The position numbers and the translations under genes were made by a program. Shown one piece after another: positions 1-9,674 of a stretch of DNA of 64,000 nt. The notes under the pieces were generated by a model. The model ran no database searches. It was given only the letters and a program-made list of their open reading frames with translations, and was not told where the DNA came from. Each line of letters opens with the position of its first letter. Within the stretch, counting starts at the first letter, position 1. The stretch is from Aureimonas altamirensis (GTDB lineage: Bacteria > Pseudomonadota > Alphaproteobacteria > Rhizobiales > Rhizobiaceae), in the NCBI RefSeq assembly GCF_001463885.1, contig NZ_BBWQ01000009.1, positions 110,812-174,811 on the forward strand. The letters are read 5' to 3'.

Positions 1-297
1 GGTGCCTCGCCATGGGACCGGTTCTTCACCATTGCGGTACCCCTGGCCGCCCCCGGCTTCCTGACGGCGGCGGTGCTGGGCTTCGCCCACACGGTCGGAG
101 AGTTCGGCGTCATCCTGATGATCGGCGGCAATATTCCGGGCGAGACGAAGGTTCTTTCGGTCGCGATCTACGACTTCGTCGAGACGCTGCGTTGGCGTGA
201 AGCCCATATCCTGTCCGCAGGAATGCTCGCCTTCTCCTTCCTGGTAATCCTGTCCGTATCCCTCATTGCCCGACGCACCGGGCGGCGGGCCTATTGA
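1..297 (+). CDS. modB: ModB, molybdate ABC transporter permease (3' end only)
   Basis: The reading frame is open from the first base and ends at the TGA at 295-297, so only the last 98 codons are present. The residues carry the EAA-type permease loop (around [10 protein letters not shown]) and the ModB-typical [11 protein letters not shown] stretch, followed by a final hydrophobic membrane helix. ModB forms the inner-membrane channel through which molybdate enters the cell. Its stop codon overlaps the modC start, which indicates translational coupling. Identity is clear from the family motifs; the 5' part lies outside the window. Confidence 0.93.
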   Translation, partial: GASPWDRFFTIAVPLAAPGFLTAAVLGFAHTVGEFGVILMIGGNIPGETKVLSVAIYDFVETLRWREAHILSAGMLAFSFLVILSVSLIARRTGRRAY

Positions 298-1376
298 TGG
301 AGGAAAGGATAAGCGTAAGGCTGGCCGGGCGGCTTGGCAGCTTCGCGCTGAATGCCGATTTTGCCGTGCCCATGCAGGGGATCTCCGCGCTTTTCGGCCC
401 CTCCGGCTGCGGCAAGACGACGATCCTGCGGTGCATTTCGGGGCTCAGTCGGCTTGCAGGCACGGTGCGAATCGGACCCGATATCTGGCAGGACGAGCGA
501 TCCTTCGTTCCGACGCACAGGCGGCCGATCGGCTATGTCTTCCAGGAAGCCAGCCTGTTTCAGCACCTCAGCGTGCGGCAGAACCTCGCTTACGGCGCAC
601 GGCGCTCGCAAGGCAGCTGGCAGGCGATCGCGTTCGACGAGGTGATCGAACTTCTTGGCCTGCCGACGCTGATGGACCGTGCGACGACGCATTTGTCGGG
701 CGGCGAAAGGCAGCGTGTGTCGCTTGGGCGCGCCTTGCTGCGTCAGCCCCGGCTGCTGCTGATGGACGAGCCTCTGGCGGCGCTGGACAGGATGGCCAAG
801 GAAGACATCCTTCCGTACTTCGAGGCGCTGCACGCCAACCTCAAAATTCCGATCATCCTGGTCACCCACGATATCTCGGAAGTCGAGCGCTTGGCAGACC
901 ACCTCGTGCTTTTGCAGGATGGCCGGGTCGTCTCTGCCGGGCCGCTGGAGGCTGCCTTGTCCGATCCGGCATCGCCGCTGGCGGCCAGAGCGGATTTTGC
1001 GTCGGTCCTGGTCGGGCGGGTGCACGCTCTCGAAGCCGATGGAATCGCGGTCGTCGATGTCGGCGGTGCCCGGGTCCGGACAATCGGCAAGGCGGTCGCC
1101 GTGGGCATGGCAGTGCGCGTGCGCATCGCGGCCGGTGACGTGTCCATCGTCAGGAAGCCGGCGGAAGAAACAAGCATCCTCAACGCGCTTCCGGCCACCA
1201 TCGTCGGGATCGACCCGATCGGCGACTTCGAGCGCAGCATCCGGTTGCAGCTGCGGCCCGGTGGCGCCTTTATCCGGTCGCGCGTCACTGCGCACTCTGC
1301 CAGGATGTTGAACCTGACTGTCGGCGACGCGGTGTTCGCCCAGGTGAAGAGCGTGTCGATTGTCGCTTCACGCTGA
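297..1376 (+). CDS. modC: ModC, molybdate ABC transporter ATPase
   Basis: This is the ATPase that powers ModB. A Walker A (GPSGCGKTT) lies near residue 34, then the Q-loop (GYVFQEASLF), the signature LSGGERQRV, Walker B (LLLMDEP) and the H-loop (ILVTHD). After about residue 230 comes a C-terminal region typical of the MOP/TOBE molybdate-binding domain (VRVRIAAGDVSIV). Length, about 359 residues, is normal for ModC. I chose the ATG at 297, which overlaps the modB stop as TGATG. A TTG one codon upstream (294) is also in frame. Confidence 0.95.
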   Translation: MEERISVRLAGRLGSFALNADFAVPMQGISALFGPSGCGKTTILRCISGLSRLAGTVRIGPDIWQDERSFVPTHRRPIGYVFQEASLFQHLSVRQNLAYGARRSQGSWQAIAFDEVIELLGLPTLMDRATTHLSGGERQRVSLGRALLRQPRLLLMDEPLAALDRMAKEDILPYFEALHANLKIPIILVTHDISEVERLADHLVLLQDGRVVSAGPLEAALSDPASPLAARADFASVLVGRVHALEADGIAVVDVGGARVRTIGKAVAVGMAVRVRIAAGDVSIVRKPAEETSILNALPATIVGIDPIGDFERSIRLQLRPGGAFIRSRVTAHSARMLNLTVGDAVFAQVKSVSIVASR

Positions 1377-1449
1377 CCGCGTGCTAAAGCCTGAGGGCCC
1401 GGCGCAGCCCTTGGTGTCGGGCAGGTAACGACCATCGTGGAGCCGTCGC

Positions 1450-1788
1450 ATGGAGAGGTTCAGTCTCCGCATCTATTTTAACGGAAGGTCTCTCGGACCC
1501 GGCAAGGTGGAGTTGCTGGAGCGCATCGCGGAATACGGCTCTATCGCCGCGGCCGGGCGCTCCATGGGCATGTCCTACAAGCGGGCCTGGATGCTGGTTG
1601 CCGAAGCGGACGAGCTGTTCGGCAAGCCGACGGTCGAGAAGCAGCATGGCGGCCATCAGGGCGGCGGCGCACGCCTGTCGAAGCTGGGTGAAGCTATCGT
1701 GAGAGAGTATCGCACGGCGCAGGCACTGACGGAGCAGGCGATCGCACAGCCGATGCGAAACATCTTAAACGAGATACAGGCCGACTAG
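1450..1788 (+). CDS. ModE-like winged-helix regulator (DNA-binding domain only)
   Basis: A 112-residue protein matching the N-terminal LysR-type winged helix of ModE: a helix-turn-helix around IAEYGSIAAAGRSMGMSYKRAW, then the wing (GGGARLSKLGEAIV). The molybdate-binding MOP domains of full-length ModE (about 260 residues) are absent. This short form is common in alphaproteobacteria and probably regulates transcription of the neighbouring mod genes. It lies 73 bases downstream of modC on the same strand. Whether it senses molybdate itself cannot be told from the sequence. Confidence 0.85.
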   Translation: MERFSLRIYFNGRSLGPGKVELLERIAEYGSIAAAGRSMGMSYKRAWMLVAEADELFGKPTVEKQHGGHQGGGARLSKLGEAIVREYRTAQALTEQAIAQPMRNILNEIQAD

Positions 1789-1879
1789 GCCTGACCGATG
1801 CAGGGCTACGTATACAGAACGGGGCCCGGGAGACATACAACGACCGAGGCCCCGAACGTTTAATGCGCGTGTTGAGGGG

Positions 1880-2185
1880 TCAGGCCCGGAACGGCTCGAC
1901 GGCCGCAGGCGCGGATTTTGCAGCCAGGATCGTATCGTTCAGCGTCGGCATGAGAATGCCTGCGCCTTCAGCGAAGGAGATGAAGGCTTCGCGGGCCGTC
2001 TCGGTATCGCAGCGGCCGTTGAGGGCCTGCCGGCAAGTATCTATGCAGGCAAAATGGCCGGTCCGGCGGGTTCGATGCGGCCAGTCGATCATCAGTTCCA
2101 AAGCGTGCCGCACATCGGAGACCTCTACCGGTACGCCGATACCAACCAGAACTGTCACCGGCTCGCGGAATTCACCGATTTTCAT
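1880..2185 (-). CDS. DUF982 family protein
   Basis: A 101-residue protein with the DUF982 pattern that is widespread in rhizobia: a conserved tryptophan (IDWPHR), a histidine and cysteine in HFACIDTCRQAL, and a C-terminal AREAFISFAEGAGIL helix. Its function is unknown. I chose the ATG at 2185, inside a longer open frame, because that is where family similarity begins and a GAGG-type ribosome site lies upstream. It is transcribed away from the island at 2429-4790. An inverted repeat 16-33 bases upstream of its start could be its operator. Confidence 0.72.
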   Translation of the reverse strand: MKIGEFREPVTVLVGIGVPVEVSDVRHALELMIDWPHRTRRTGHFACIDTCRQALNGRCDTETAREAFISFAEGAGILMPTLNDTILAAKSAPAAVEPFRA

Positions 2186-2200
2186 GATAGCAAACCTCGT

Positions 2201-2218
2201 CACGTAAACTCTTACGTG
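2201..2218. promoter_or_regulatory. Operator-like inverted repeat CACGTAA-N4-TTACGTG
   Basis: A perfect 7-bp inverted repeat (CACGTAA, four bases, TTACGTG) lies just upstream of the DUF982 gene in the divergent region it shares with the NdpA-like gene. Related TTACGT and ACGTA words recur at 2356-2361 and 2379-2383. The layout suits a dimeric regulator, but none is identified here. Confidence 0.4.
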
Positions 2219-2274
2219 AGGGTTACGCTGCAGCACACAAATTGTTCCGGCGCCTTTGCGCTGCCGCGCCATTT

Positions 2275-2298
2275 CCTGCGCGCCTTTTGGCGCGCAGG
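2275..2298. other. Perfect 10-bp hairpin with TTTT loop
   Basis: CCTGCGCGCC and GGCGCGCAGG flank a TTTT loop, giving a fully paired GC-rich stem in the 243-base divergent region between the DUF982 and NdpA-like genes. No T-run follows on either strand, so an ordinary intrinsic terminator is unlikely. It may act in the 5' leader of the island transcript. Confidence 0.45.
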
Positions 2299-2428
2299 AT
2301 GTTTGCAGACGATGCTCCCGACGCAGCGGATCGCCGCGATCCTTGCAACCACCACTTACGTTGTGCGAATCCATTCGTACGTATATCGATGCTTACAAAC
2401 TCAGTTCAACACATTGGTGGAAGCATCC

Positions 2429-3481
2429 ATGGGTTTCTTCACTGACGCGGAACTTGGCTCTCTGCGTATTGAAAATATGATACTGCACGTTGTTAGCGAC
2501 GGCACCTTCGAGCCGCAGCGCTCCCGCATAGTGGAACATGCTGATTTCTTTCTTGACCGGATAAAGGATACCGACATGTCGCCGGTCTTTGAATTTGATC
2601 CCACGTCAGCAACTAAATACACGCTCGAGAGGATCGCATCCGGCGACGTTAGCTTTGAGTTGGGAGCACAAAAACTGTCCAGGGAATTTGCACGCTTTCA
2701 CGGAAAATCGAGCAAGTCGGGCGCATTTTTCGTTTTTGCGCTTCGATCTGCAGCAACGAATGACCGTCTGTTCAGTCTCATAAAATACGATTACCAACAG
2801 GTTATTGAGCAATCATCCGGAGAAGGCGGGGATCTGCTGAGGCTAATCCTTCAGGAATTCGTTGCCCAGAAGAAAGCCGTTCAAAAGTCGGCAATCATTC
2901 GTGTAACTGATGGGACTGCCATTCCGCTTATCTCGGCTACCGACCGAATTATGCCAGGTTTGGACATAGCCGACTACTTTGCTTCATTCCTGCACGTAAA
3001 GCGAAACCGTTCCGACGAGGAACTGACACAAACCGTCCGCGGGATTCTAAGAGATACACTTACAGAGGTCCGAAAATATCTTCCTGATGGTGGGGTTGCG
3101 CAGGCATTTCGACGTGCTCAAGCGATCCTTCGCGATCGCAGCCTTATAACTAGCGCAGCGATCTCGGAAGCCATCGTGGCAGCAGCAGATGGCATCGGAA
3201 ATGAGGCGCTTACGACAGACGTATTCACTCGAGTAAGCAGAAAGCTTAAGTCAGCTAAATTGGATGGTCTAGAGTTCCCGCCTGATAGATCAATTCTGCA
3301 GAAACCAACTCTTCGGCGTCTTAAAACCACGGAGGGTGTCACCGTACTTTATCCCGACGACGTCGACCGGAGTGTGATCGAACGCCAGCGTCTGACCGGC
3401 GGCGGCGAGGTTATTACGATTAGAACAGCGAGACCAACGGAGGAAGATGTTGTCCGCGAGGGATCTAGGACAACGCATTGA
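2429..3481 (+). CDS. NdpA/NA37-like nucleoid-associated protein
   Basis: A 350-residue protein whose layout resembles the NdpA (YejK, 37-kDa nucleoid-associated) family: an N-terminal ILHVV strand, a central FARFH...SGAFFVFALR block, an LFSLIKYDY segment, then IADYFASFLHVKR and a C-terminal FPPDRSIL motif like the FPADRSTL of NdpA. Family length fits. I chose the ATG at 2429 rather than the longer frame because homology starts there. It overlaps the next gene by 35 bases. The base composition is visibly less GC-rich than modC or nrdJ, which suggests transfer. Its role, whether DNA binding or a defence function, is not shown by sequence. Confidence 0.7.
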   Translation: MGFFTDAELGSLRIENMILHVVSDGTFEPQRSRIVEHADFFLDRIKDTDMSPVFEFDPTSATKYTLERIASGDVSFELGAQKLSREFARFHGKSSKSGAFFVFALRSAATNDRLFSLIKYDYQQVIEQSSGEGGDLLRLILQEFVAQKKAVQKSAIIRVTDGTAIPLISATDRIMPGLDIADYFASFLHVKRNRSDEELTQTVRGILRDTLTEVRKYLPDGGVAQAFRRAQAILRDRSLITSAAISEAIVAAADGIGNEALTTDVFTRVSRKLKSAKLDGLEFPPDRSILQKPTLRRLKTTEGVTVLYPDDVDRSVIERQRLTGGGEVITIRTARPTEEDVVREGSRTTH

Positions 3482-4790
3482 CGAACTTGCTTTCCGCGGG
3501 GCCTTTATCCGCGAAGGTGAGCACTCGGTCAATATTTCGAATCTCGCTGCGTCTGATGCGCGTGAGCTTGCTAATCTGTGCCGATCGGATGACATGAGTT
3601 GTTCGATTTCAGATGAGGCTGGAACCCGATGGGGAGTTGACGATCTTGAAGAAGCGCTTGAGCCGTTCAGGATCATTATTACAAAATCGTCCACTGATAG
3701 TCTCATTCTGCAGGTGCTGACCGAACAAGGCTTCCGCGATCTACTTATCGATTCCGCTGTTACGAAACGAGTTTGGTGGATAGCGGGGCTCGGGGCACCT
3801 ATAAGGACCTTCGAACGAGTATATCTTCCATGGGGAAGGATCGCGCAACCTTTCGATGAGATTGAAACTAAGAACCCACGATACCTAGTTCGCGAGTACA
3901 CTGAAGACAGGATTGTTCCGTCAAACGTAGGTAGGTGGATTCTGCGCAATCCCGACATGGACCTTGGCGTATCCGATCGCTACCGAAACGCATGGGCGGA
4001 AGCAGCAACCATGGCCCTCGCGTCATCTCTTCCAAATGAGATCGATGCAGAGTCCGGAGCATTGAGGTTTCGAGGGCCGCCTAGGTTAATTCTTGAGAAG
4101 CCTTCGACCGAAGATTTGTCCGTATTCGCCGCAGGGCAGGGGTTTGATGAGCTTCAAAAGGCAGCGAACTGGGTGTTCGAGAGTGAACGGGAAACCGAAA
4201 CGAGGCACCTTTTGCTCGCCTCGGAAATCGCGAGATCGGCAACTGCTACGAGATCAGCCACTGCTTTCTTGCTTGATGAATTGAAGACGGCTGTCGAGGG
4301 AGCACGGATAGCCTACGAGATGCATCTCTCGTCAATGGGTGCTGAAACCATCAAGTCGCTAGCGGAACTTCGCAAGGCTGTAACAGAAGAGACTGGGAAG
4401 GTCACGGAGGCAACACGCCAGACCTCGGCAGCGGTGGCAAGCGCGCTTGCAGTCGGACTGGGCCTTCTGGCTGCGAAGGTAACCACTGCGGTCAGCAGTA
4501 TCCTAACTGCCGGTTTGATGGCCGTTGCCGTCGTGTACGTTCTCATGGTGATCGTAACAGGGTGGGTATTCGTCTCGCTTCAGCGCGAGGCACGCGCAAA
4601 ATGGAAGGAGAGATTGTATAGATTCATTCCTGGTGATGACTACAAGGAGTTGGTGACGGACCCGACGGAGCGTTCAGAGCTTGCTTTCAAGATCGCCTGC
4701 ATTCTTGGCGGTGGCTCGGTCATCGCGTTGGCCATCGTTGTTGTATTCCTAATTTCGGTTCCCGCTTCAGTTCCGCTTCCGCGGCAATAG
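3447..4790 (+). CDS. Unknown protein with C-terminal membrane segments, partner of the NdpA-like gene
   Basis: A 447-residue protein I do not recognise. About the first 270 residues are soluble, then a charged helical stretch with coiled-coil character (TIKSLAELRKAVTEETGKV). The last third has hydrophobic segments around ASALAVGLGLLAAKV, AVAVVYVLMVIVTGWVFV and IACILGGGSVIALAIVVVFLISV. It should therefore be anchored in the inner membrane with a cytoplasmic N-terminal part. The start at 3447 has GGAGG three bases upstream and lies inside the end of the NdpA-like gene, so the two are probably translationally coupled. Composition is low-GC like its partner. The pair looks like one acquired functional unit. 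Confidence 0.72.
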   Translation: MLSARDLGQRIDELAFRGAFIREGEHSVNISNLAASDARELANLCRSDDMSCSISDEAGTRWGVDDLEEALEPFRIIITKSSTDSLILQVLTEQGFRDLLIDSAVTKRVWWIAGLGAPIRTFERVYLPWGRIAQPFDEIETKNPRYLVREYTEDRIVPSNVGRWILRNPDMDLGVSDRYRNAWAEAATMALASSLPNEIDAESGALRFRGPPRLILEKPSTEDLSVFAAGQGFDELQKAANWVFESERETETRHLLLASEIARSATATRSATAFLLDELKTAVEGARIAYEMHLSSMGAETIKSLAELRKAVTEETGKVTEATRQTSAAVASALAVGLGLLAAKVTTAVSSILTAGLMAVAVVYVLMVIVTGWVFVSLQREARAKWKERLYRFIPGDDYKELVTDPTERSELAFKIACILGGGSVIALAIVVVFLISVPASVPLPRQ

Positions 4791-5354
4791 TTCGGGCCAG
4801 AGGTCAATTCTCAACGTCGTGGAACATCCTCATAGGTTGAGCAAAGGCCGAATTTACGATCATGTTATGGTTCCAATCCACTAGCTCTAGCCGTCTTATG
4901 AGCTAACGACGTCGGACGTCAGTGCTCCTCTTCCAAGTGATTTGGCTTGCGCTCTGCATTTCAGCTTAAGCAAAGGTTGCGGTGTAGATGCCCACCGGCG
5001 CTTCTAGATGATGCGTTCACTGACTGAGATAGGTGCGTTTTCGAGAACCAGGTCAAGCTTTTGGAACCGCTGCATTCTCCAACGCAATGGTGGCCCGTCT
5101 GCCGGCGAACCCAGGTCCGCCAGTTCAAAATCAAATTGCCCGGCGCGCGTGGTTGACGACTTGACCGCTTCGGCAGCGCTTAAAGCAACCTAATTCCGAG
5201 ATTCCGCCTCAGAACTTCGTCCCGCTATTAGATTCCCTGTGCCAAAGCTCCAGGCGCTGCTAACGCCTGGAGTGCGCGGGCAAGCCACGCTTAATACGTC
5301 ATTGGCGAATGTCGAGCCTAGTGGCGCGCCAAACGTAGATCAGCGGGGCCGGTA
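4791..5354. other. Intergenic stretch without a supported gene
   Basis: About 560 bases between the membrane-protein gene and the end of nrdJ. Short open frames exist, such as one at 5008-5193, but their translations look like random low-quality sequence with no ribosome site. The only structure I see is the 9-bp hairpin at 5248-5272. Confidence 0.6.
5248..5272 (-). terminator. Hairpin downstream of nrdJ, possible terminator
   Basis: A perfect 9-bp stem (CTCCAGGCG and CGCCTGGAG, 7-base loop) lies about 80 bases after the nrdJ stop. On the reverse strand only CTTTGG follows, so it would be a weak intrinsic terminator. The rest of 4791-5354 shows no supportable gene. Confidence 0.4.
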
Positions 5355-8300
5355 TCAGGAGCAGCCGCTCGTCGAGCCGCAGGTATCGCACTTCAGGCAG
5401 GTTCCGTTGCGAACCATGGTGAAGTTGTTGCACTCGGAGCAGCTTTCGCCGGTATAGCCCTTCATCAAAGCCTCTGCCCGGCGCTCGGCCATCTTGCTGC
5501 CGGTCACGTTGGCCACGTCACGCGCCGTAGCGCGCCCTTCGACCGGCTGATCGAACAGACCCTGTGCCGGCGACGTATCGGCAACTGGGGCAGGCAGGTC
5601 CAGAGGCGCGGCTTCGAAATCGCGCTTGAACGCCGTTGCCGCCGCCGAACCGCCACCCAACACGACAGGCCGCGTGCCGGCCGTCGGCTGGATGGTCCGG
5701 GCTGCCGTCGGCTGGACATTCGCAGGCCGCGGGGAAGCCGTCGCCGAGCCAGCCGGCTCGCCGGACGAGACGACCCGGAACTTGCCCGTGTTGCCACGGA
5801 CCATGCCGTGCGACACCGGCAGGTTCGCCGGGCGATCACCTTCGACACCACGGCCAACCGTGGACGATGCCGCGTCGTCCGGCTGGACATGCGCAAGGTC
5901 GTGGCGACCCAGATAGGAAACGGCCAGTTCGCGGAACACATAGTCCAGGATGGACGTCGCGTTCTTGATCAACTCGTTGCCCTGCACCATGCCCGCCGGC
6001 TCGAAGCGCGTGAAGGTAAAGGCGTCGACATACTCTTCCAGCGGCACACCGAACTGCAGGCCAAGGGAGATGGCGATGGCAAAATTGTTCATCATCGCCC
6101 GGAAGGCAGCGCCCTCCTTGTGCATGTCGATGAAGATTTCACCGATCCGCCCATCGTCGAACTCGCCAGTGCGCAGGTACACCTTGTGTCCGCCGACGAT
6201 GGCCTTCTGGGTATAGCCCTTGCGCCGGTTCGGCAGCTTCTCGCGCTCGCGCACGACGCGCTCCACGATCCGCTCGACGATCCGTTCCGCCACTTCTGCC
6301 GCGCGCGCCGGGGCAGGTGCGGCCAGGAGAGCCTCCGTCGCCTCGGCGATCACGTCTTCCTCTTCGTCCTCATCGGCGATCAGCGACGAGTTCAGCGGCT
6401 GCGACAGCTTGGAGCCATCGCGGTACAGCGCGTTGGCCTTGAGCGCCAGCTTCCACGACAGCATGTAGGCCGCGGCGCAATCTTCCACCGTGGCGTCGTT
6501 CGGCATGTTGATCGTCTTGGAGATGGCGCCCGAAATGAAGGGCTGCGCCGCCGCCATCATGCGGATATGGCTTTCCACAGACAAAGCGCGCTTGCCGATG
6601 CGGCCGCAGGGGTTGGCGCAGTCGAAGACGGGCAGATGCTCATCCTTGATGAAAGGAGCGCCTTCCAGCGTCATCGCGCCGCAAACGTGGATGTTTGCAG
6701 CCTCGATATCCTTCCGTGAATAGCCCAGGAACGGCAGCAGCTCGAAGCTGAAATCGTTCAGCTGCTCGTCGCTGATGCCGAGCGTATCGCGGCAGAAATC
6801 CTCGCCCAACGTCCACTTGTTGAAGGCGAACTTGATGTCGAACGCGCTCTTGAGGCCGATGTTCAGAGCCTCGATCTGCGCATCGCCGAACCCCTTTGCG
6901 CGGAGCGATCCGGGGTTGATCGCCGGCGCCTGATCGAGATTGCCATGGCCGACGGCATAGGCCTCGATCTCGGCAATCTGGCTTTCCTTGTAGCCAAGCG
7001 TCCGCAGGGCGTCGGGCACGGCGCGGTTGATGATCTTGAAGTAGCCGCCGCCGGCCAGCTTCTTGAACTTCACCAGCGCGAAATCCGGCTCGATACCGGT
7101 GGTATCGCAATCCATGACCAGGCCGATCGTGCCCGTGGGTGCAATCACGGAAACCTGTGCGTTGCGGAAGCCATTCTTTTGGCCAAGCTCCAACGCCTCG
7201 TTCCAGACGGCCTTGGCGCGCGACGAAAGCTTGCGATCCTTCAGCGACGCATGGTCCAGCGGCACAGGGTCGGTCGACAGCCCTTCATAGCCGTTGGCAA
7301 TGCCCTGCGCGGCACGGGTGTGGTTGCGGATGACGCGCAGCATGCCGTCGGCGTTGCGCTCATAATCCGGGAAGGCGCCCAGAACCCCCGCCATCTCGGC
7401 CGAGGTCTTGTAGGACTGGCCGGTCATGATCGCGGTGATGGCGGCGCAGATCGCGCGGCCCTCGGCCGACGAATAGGGAATACCGGCCGTCATCAGGAGG
7501 CCGCCGATATTAGCAAAGCCGAGACCCAGCGTACGATAGTCGTAGCTGCGCTGCGCGATCTCCCGCGACGGGAACTGCGCCATCAGCACCGAGATTTCGA
7601 GGACGATGGTCCACAGACGCGTCGCATGCTCGAAATTGACGATATCGAAGTCGCCGTTCGGCTTGCGGAACTGGATCAGGTTCAACGACGCCAGGTTGCA
7701 GGCCGTATCGTCGAGGAACATGTACTCCGAGCAGGGGTTGGATGCGCGGATCTCGCCGGCTGCGGCGCAGGTATGCCAGTCGTTGATCGTCGTATGGTAC
7801 TGGATGCCCGGATCGGCCGAAGCCCATGCGGCATAGCCGATCTGGTCCCACAGCTCACGGGCCTTGAGGCTCTTGGTCACCTTGCCCGACGTGCGGCCGC
7901 GCAGATCCCAGGTGCCATCCGTCTCGACGGCCTCCAAGAAGGCGTCGGTGACGCGCACCGAATTGTTGGAGTTCTGGCCCGAGACCGTCAGGTACGCTTC
8001 GGAATCCCAATCCGTGTCGTAGACGGGAAATTCGATGTCGGTATAGCCTTGGCGGGCAAACTGGATGACGCGCTTGACGTAGTTTTCAGGCACCTGGGCC
8101 TTCTTGGCGTCGCGCACCGCGCGCTTGAGCGCCGGGTTCTTCATCGGCTCGAAACAATCGCCTTCCGGGCCTTCGCAGTTCACGCAGGCCGACAGGATCG
8201 CCTTGAGATGGCGCGACACGATCCGCGATCCGGTTACCAGCGCGGCGACCTTCTCTTCCTCGCGGACCTTCCACTGGATGTAAGCCTCGATATCGGGATG

Positions 8301-9164
8301 GTCGATATCGACGACGACCATCTTCGCGGCCCGGCGTGTGGTGCCGCCAGACTTGATGGCGCCGGCGGCGCGATCGCCGATCTTCAGGAAGCTCATCAGG
8401 CCGGACGATTTGCCGCCGCCGGACAGCTTCTCGCCTTCGCCGCGCAGCGCCGAGAAGTTGGAGCCGGTGCCGGAGCCGTATTTGAACAGGCGCGCCTCGC
8501 GCACCCACAGATCCATGATGCCGCCTTCATTGACGAGGTCATCGCCAACGGACTGGATGAAACAGGCATGCGGCTGCGGATGCTCGTAGGACGAGGCGGA
8601 ACGGGTCAGCTCACCCGTGCGATAATCGACGTAGAAATGGCCCTGTCCCGGTCCGTCGATGCCGTACGCCCAGTGAAGGCCGGTGTTGAACCATTGCGGG
8701 GAGTTCGGCGCCACCTTCTGGGTCGCCAGCATGTAGGCAAGCTCGTCCCGGAAGGCGAGCGCGTCGTCTTCGGAGGCGAAGTAGCCGCCCTTCCAGCCCC
8801 AGTAGGTCCAGGTGCCGGCAAGGCGGTCGAAGACCTGGCGGGCGTCCAGCTCCGAGCCCGTACGCTCCGATTCGGGCAGGGCGGCCAGAGCCGTCTCGTC
8901 GGCCGTACTGCGCCAGAGCCACGACGGAACGTCGTTCTCCTCAACCTCCTTCAGGTGCTTCGGGACACCGGCCTTGCGAAAATACTTCTGCGCCAGGATG
9001 TCGCTCGCGACCTGGCTGAACTGGGCCGGAACATCGATTCCCTCTAGCCGGAAGACGATCGATCCGTCCGGGTTGCGAATCTCGCTCGTCGCCTTGCGGA
9101 ATTCAACGGAAGCGTAGGGGCTTTCACCCGCTTTCGTATAGCGGCGCTCAACCTTCATGCCCAT
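5355..9164 (-). CDS. nrdJ: NrdJ, adenosylcobalamin-dependent (class II) ribonucleoside-diphosphate reductase
   Basis: A protein of about 1,269 residues that reduces ribonucleotides to deoxyribonucleotides using vitamin B12 and no oxygen. Family blocks are visible in order: [15 protein letters not shown], the cysteine-bearing [33 protein letters not shown], a TSCPD domain ([17 protein letters not shown]...[12 protein letters not shown]) and a C-terminal zinc-ribbon-like CSECNNF...CLKCDTCG tail for thioredoxin-type re-reduction. I chose the ATG at 9164 because AAAGGG lies 8 bases upstream and family N-termini begin near MKVERRYTK (an alternative ATG is at 9158). NrdR boxes upstream suggest control by deoxynucleotide level. 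Confidence 0.96.
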   Translation of the reverse strand: MGMKVERRYTKAGESPYASVEFRKATSEIRNPDGSIVFRLEGIDVPAQFSQVASDILAQKYFRKAGVPKHLKEVEENDVPSWLWRSTADETALAALPESERTGSELDARQVFDRLAGTWTYWGWKGGYFASEDDALAFRDELAYMLATQKVAPNSPQWFNTGLHWAYGIDGPGQGHFYVDYRTGELTRSASSYEHPQPHACFIQSVGDDLVNEGGIMDLWVREARLFKYGSGTGSNFSALRGEGEKLSGGGKSSGLMSFLKIGDRAAGAIKSGGTTRRAAKMVVVDIDHPDIEAYIQWKVREEEKVAALVTGSRIVSRHLKAILSACVNCEGPEGDCFEPMKNPALKRAVRDAKKAQVPENYVKRVIQFARQGYTDIEFPVYDTDWDSEAYLTVSGQNSNNSVRVTDAFLEAVETDGTWDLRGRTSGKVTKSLKARELWDQIGYAAWASADPGIQYHTTINDWHTCAAAGEIRASNPCSEYMFLDDTACNLASLNLIQFRKPNGDFDIVNFEHATRLWTIVLEISVLMAQFPSREIAQRSYDYRTLGLGFANIGGLLMTAGIPYSSAEGRAICAAITAIMTGQSYKTSAEMAGVLGAFPDYERNADGMLRVIRNHTRAAQGIANGYEGLSTDPVPLDHASLKDRKLSSRAKAVWNEALELGQKNGFRNAQVSVIAPTGTIGLVMDCDTTGIEPDFALVKFKKLAGGGYFKIINRAVPDALRTLGYKESQIAEIEAYAVGHGNLDQAPAINPGSLRAKGFGDAQIEALNIGLKSAFDIKFAFNKWTLGEDFCRDTLGISDEQLNDFSFELLPFLGYSRKDIEAANIHVCGAMTLEGAPFIKDEHLPVFDCANPCGRIGKRALSVESHIRMMAAAQPFISGAISKTINMPNDATVEDCAAAYMLSWKLALKANALYRDGSKLSQPLNSSLIADEDEEEDVIAEATEALLAAPAPARAAEVAERIVERIVERVVREREKLPNRRKGYTQKAIVGGHKVYLRTGEFDDGRIGEIFIDMHKEGAAFRAMMNNFAIAISLGLQFGVPLEEYVDAFTFTRFEPAGMVQGNELIKNATSILDYVFRELAVSYLGRHDLAHVQPDDAASSTVGRGVEGDRPANLPVSHGMVRGNTGKFRVVSSGEPAGSATASPRPANVQPTAARTIQPTAGTRPVVLGGGSAAATAFKRDFEAAPLDLPAPVADTSPAQGLFDQPVEGRATARDVANVTGSKMAERRAEALMKGYTGESCSECNNFTMVRNGTCLKCDTCGSTSGCS

Positions 9165-9250
9165 GACTTCGACCCTTTCCAGAAACGGTGAAAACGCTGG
9201 CACGGCAGGTTCGCCGCGCATACGCCGCGATCATGTTGCACCGCTTTGAT

Positions 9251-9266
9251 TAACTAAACCTTGTGC
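9251..9266 (-). promoter_or_regulatory. Second, degenerate NrdR box
   Basis: TAACTAAACCTTGTGC matches the NrdR consensus at 9 of 16 positions, including the outer CTA and GTG elements. It starts exactly 32 bp from the better box. NrdR boxes usually occur in pairs three helical turns apart, so the spacing supports the call despite the weak match. Confidence 0.45.
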
Positions 9267-9282
9267 CCAATCACGAGGGCCG

Positions 9283-9298
9283 ACGCCATATATAGTGT
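9283..9298 (-). promoter_or_regulatory. NrdR box upstream of nrdJ
   Basis: ACGCCATATATAGTGT matches the NrdR consensus ACACTATATATAGTGT at 14 of 16 positions and lies about 120 bases upstream of the nrdJ start. NrdR represses ribonucleotide reductase genes in many bacteria. A degenerate second box lies 32 bases away. Confidence 0.75.
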
Positions 9299-9674
9299 TT
9301 CCCGACCGATATTAGGAGCCGTCAGTGACGATTTCCACAAGGTAGAAGCAGACCATTTCTACCTGGATTCGGCGGCGTTCGAACTGGACGCTAACGCTGT
9401 GAGCGCGCACCTTCAATCCGCTTGACGTCGCAAATGTCAGTGGAGGCGGTAATCCCGGGTTTTTCCGCAGGGAGGTTGTGGATAACGGGGGCGGAGAGGG
9501 TGCGTGCTTGCATCCTCGCCCGCCATCGCTTTGGCCACAGCGGTGCGTCGCAACCGTGGGGACGCTGCAGAGCGGGAGTGGTCAAGACACGGTACAGAGA
9601 ATGAACGGGACAGCACGGTAAATCGGCTGATGGGTCACGCAAAGCCCGGTTGTCGTGCTGCCCTAAAACGCGAT

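Noticed and set aside
291..1295. A 334-codon reverse-strand frame opposite modC
   Set aside because: Shadow frame of modC with no ribosome site or recognisable motif.
5008..5193. A 61-codon frame between the membrane-protein gene and nrdJ
   Set aside because: No ribosome site, random-looking composition and a poor protein pattern.
6945..9047. A 700-codon open frame on the forward strand opposite nrdJ
   Set aside because: It is the antisense shadow of a high-GC gene. The translation is arginine-, alanine- and histidine-biased with no domain, and nrdJ on the other strand is certain.
9477..9485. A replication origin at the DnaA box
   Set aside because: Only one box, no AT-rich unwinding element and no origin-linked genes.
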